Source: Candidatus Magasanikiibacteriota bacterium (GTDB taxonomy: Bacteria; Patescibacteriota; Patescibacteriia; Magasanikbacterales; 2-02-FULL-50-9b). Taken from it: a stretch of DNA of 5,619 nt. The first letter of the stretch is position 1. Each line of letters starts with the position of its first letter. This document shows positions 4,907-5,619 of the stretch, piece after piece. The stretch lies in the NCBI GenBank assembly GCA_026396555.1, contig JAPLWO010000007.1, positions 1-5,619 of the forward strand, read 5' to 3'. A program made the position numbers and the translations under genes. Under the pieces are notes generated by a model. That model did no database searches. It had not been told where the DNA came from and worked only from the letters and a program-made list of their open reading frames with translations.

Positions 4907-4954
4907 AAAAAAGAAGCCCGCCACCCACGTCAGTTCAACGCAGATGAGGGCTTC
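4907..4954 (-). terminator. Intrinsic terminator of the gene at 4972
   Basis: Minus strand GAAGCCC (4954-4948) pairs with GGGCTTC (4919-4913), then six T (4912-4907). An inner nine-pair stem with wobbles (CATCTGCGT with ACGTGGGTG) extends the structure around a TGAACTG loop. It starts 17 bases after the stop codon. Confidence 0.87.
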
Positions 4955-4971
4955 AGACACAGAAACAGAAC

Positions 4972-5619
4972 TCAGGTTTCGAGAAACTCCATCCCCGAAA
5001 AGTCGAACGACGCCACGATCAGATCGCGCCGCAAACCGTCGCCGCGCGCGCTCGACGAGAGCAACCGCTTCGTCACATCGTGATCTGCGCCGTGGCCGTA
5101 GCACGCAGTGCAGAAATTTCCCAGATTGGAGTCGATGATCCGAATGCCTTCGAACGCGCGTGCGAACTCCAGGTCAACCAGGTTGTTGAGCGAGATCGCA
5201 ATGCCGCCGGCGTTCGGAGGGTTGACCTTCTTGTCGCGCAGAAAAACTTCTTCGCACGCATCGTCGCCATACCGATCACTCACGCGCTTGGACAAGGCGT
5301 CGACGTTCGGGAACGCGTAGCAGCAAGATCCGATTCCACCGTCAGCGATGAGCTCGACACGATCGATTTCGATCCCCGCATTCACGCACCAGACGCGCGC
5401 GGTTTCGAACACACTCGGACCGTTGGGTGCGAGTGGCAACAAGCAGTCGCGGCCGAGATGCAGAAAGAAACAAACTTGCGGCCGAACATCGCCCACGCCG
5501 TAGACCAGCATGAATCCCCATTTGGAGTCTGCCGCTCGAAATGCGAAATTCACGAGGCCGGTCGAAGGAACACGCGTCACGCCGACGTTCGCCTTCAATT
5601 TACTGAGCAGCGAGATGTC
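4972..5619 (-). CDS. Unrecognised protein, cut by right window edge
   Basis: The frame is open from the window edge (DISLLSKLKANVGV) to TGA 4974-4972, giving 215 visible residues; the true start lies outside. A TTG at 5598 is possible but has no ribosome site, so I treat the gene as 5'-truncated by the window. The visible part looks alpha/beta: KWGFMLVYGVGDVRPQVCFF, then a Cys-rich middle (GIGSCCYAF). Near the C-terminus is NFCTACYGHGADHD, whose C-x2-C-x2-H-x3-H spacing (visible residues 170-180) could bind a metal ion. The end is RRDLIVASFDFSGMEFLET. There are no membrane segments in the visible part. I recognise no family. It is transcribed towards, but terminated before, the lipoprotein gene. 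Confidence 0.85.
   Translation of the reverse strand, partial: DISLLSKLKANVGVTRVPSTGLVNFAFRAADSKWGFMLVYGVGDVRPQVCFFLHLGRDCLLPLAPNGPSVFETARVWCVNAGIEIDRVELIADGGIGSCCYAFPNVDALSKRVSDRYGDDACEEVFLRDKKVNPPNAGGIAISLNNLVDLEFARAFEGIRIIDSNLGNFCTACYGHGADHDVTKRLLSSSARGDGLRRDLIVASFDFSGMEFLET

Overview
The window looks like bacterial chromosome, roughly half G+C, most likely from a Patescibacteria/CPR-type lineage. I infer this from the style of the tyrosyl-tRNA synthetase (an HLGR signature and a GDTSDKDAERPMLT stretch), the solitary PemK/MazF-like protein with an N-terminal extension, and the dense packing of single-gene units coding for unrecognised proteins. The taxonomic call is recollection of family style, not a database result.

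Layout. 1-578 (minus) is the N-terminal two thirds or less of tyrS, cut by the window edge. From a divergent promoter pair (600-650) a small gene reads rightward (685-880); it appears to need a +1 frame change at a run of five C. After its terminator a strong promoter (954-982) drives what looks like a short, structured non-coding RNA (about 989-1075). The hairpin ending that RNA also lies just past the stop of a minus-strand PemK/MazF-family gene (1073-1480). A second divergent promoter pair (1501-1561) separates the toxin-like gene from three consecutive plus-strand genes (1599-2306, 2439-3110, 3255-4034). All three are unrecognised, and each has its own promoter and terminator. Back-to-back terminators (4040-4132) separate them from two minus-strand genes: a lipoprotein (4172-4759) with a roughly 108-nt structured leader, and an unrecognised gene cut by the right edge (4972-5619).

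The most striking property is regulatory regularity. Nearly every gene is its own transcription unit. I find eight promoters, all with a -35 of TTGACA (TTGTCA for tyrS) and exactly 17 bases to the -10. The four plus-strand hypothetical genes share an unusual extended -10 (TG-n-T[GT]AA[AC]T), whereas the RNA and the lipoprotein share TATAGT. Four intrinsic terminators run almost directly into the next promoter, two of them within 1-3 bases of the next -35. No tRNA, rRNA, CRISPR array, insertion sequence or attachment site was seen. No functional pathway linking the genes can be read from the sequence; the shared promoter class suggests co-regulation of the four hypothetical genes, but this is inference.
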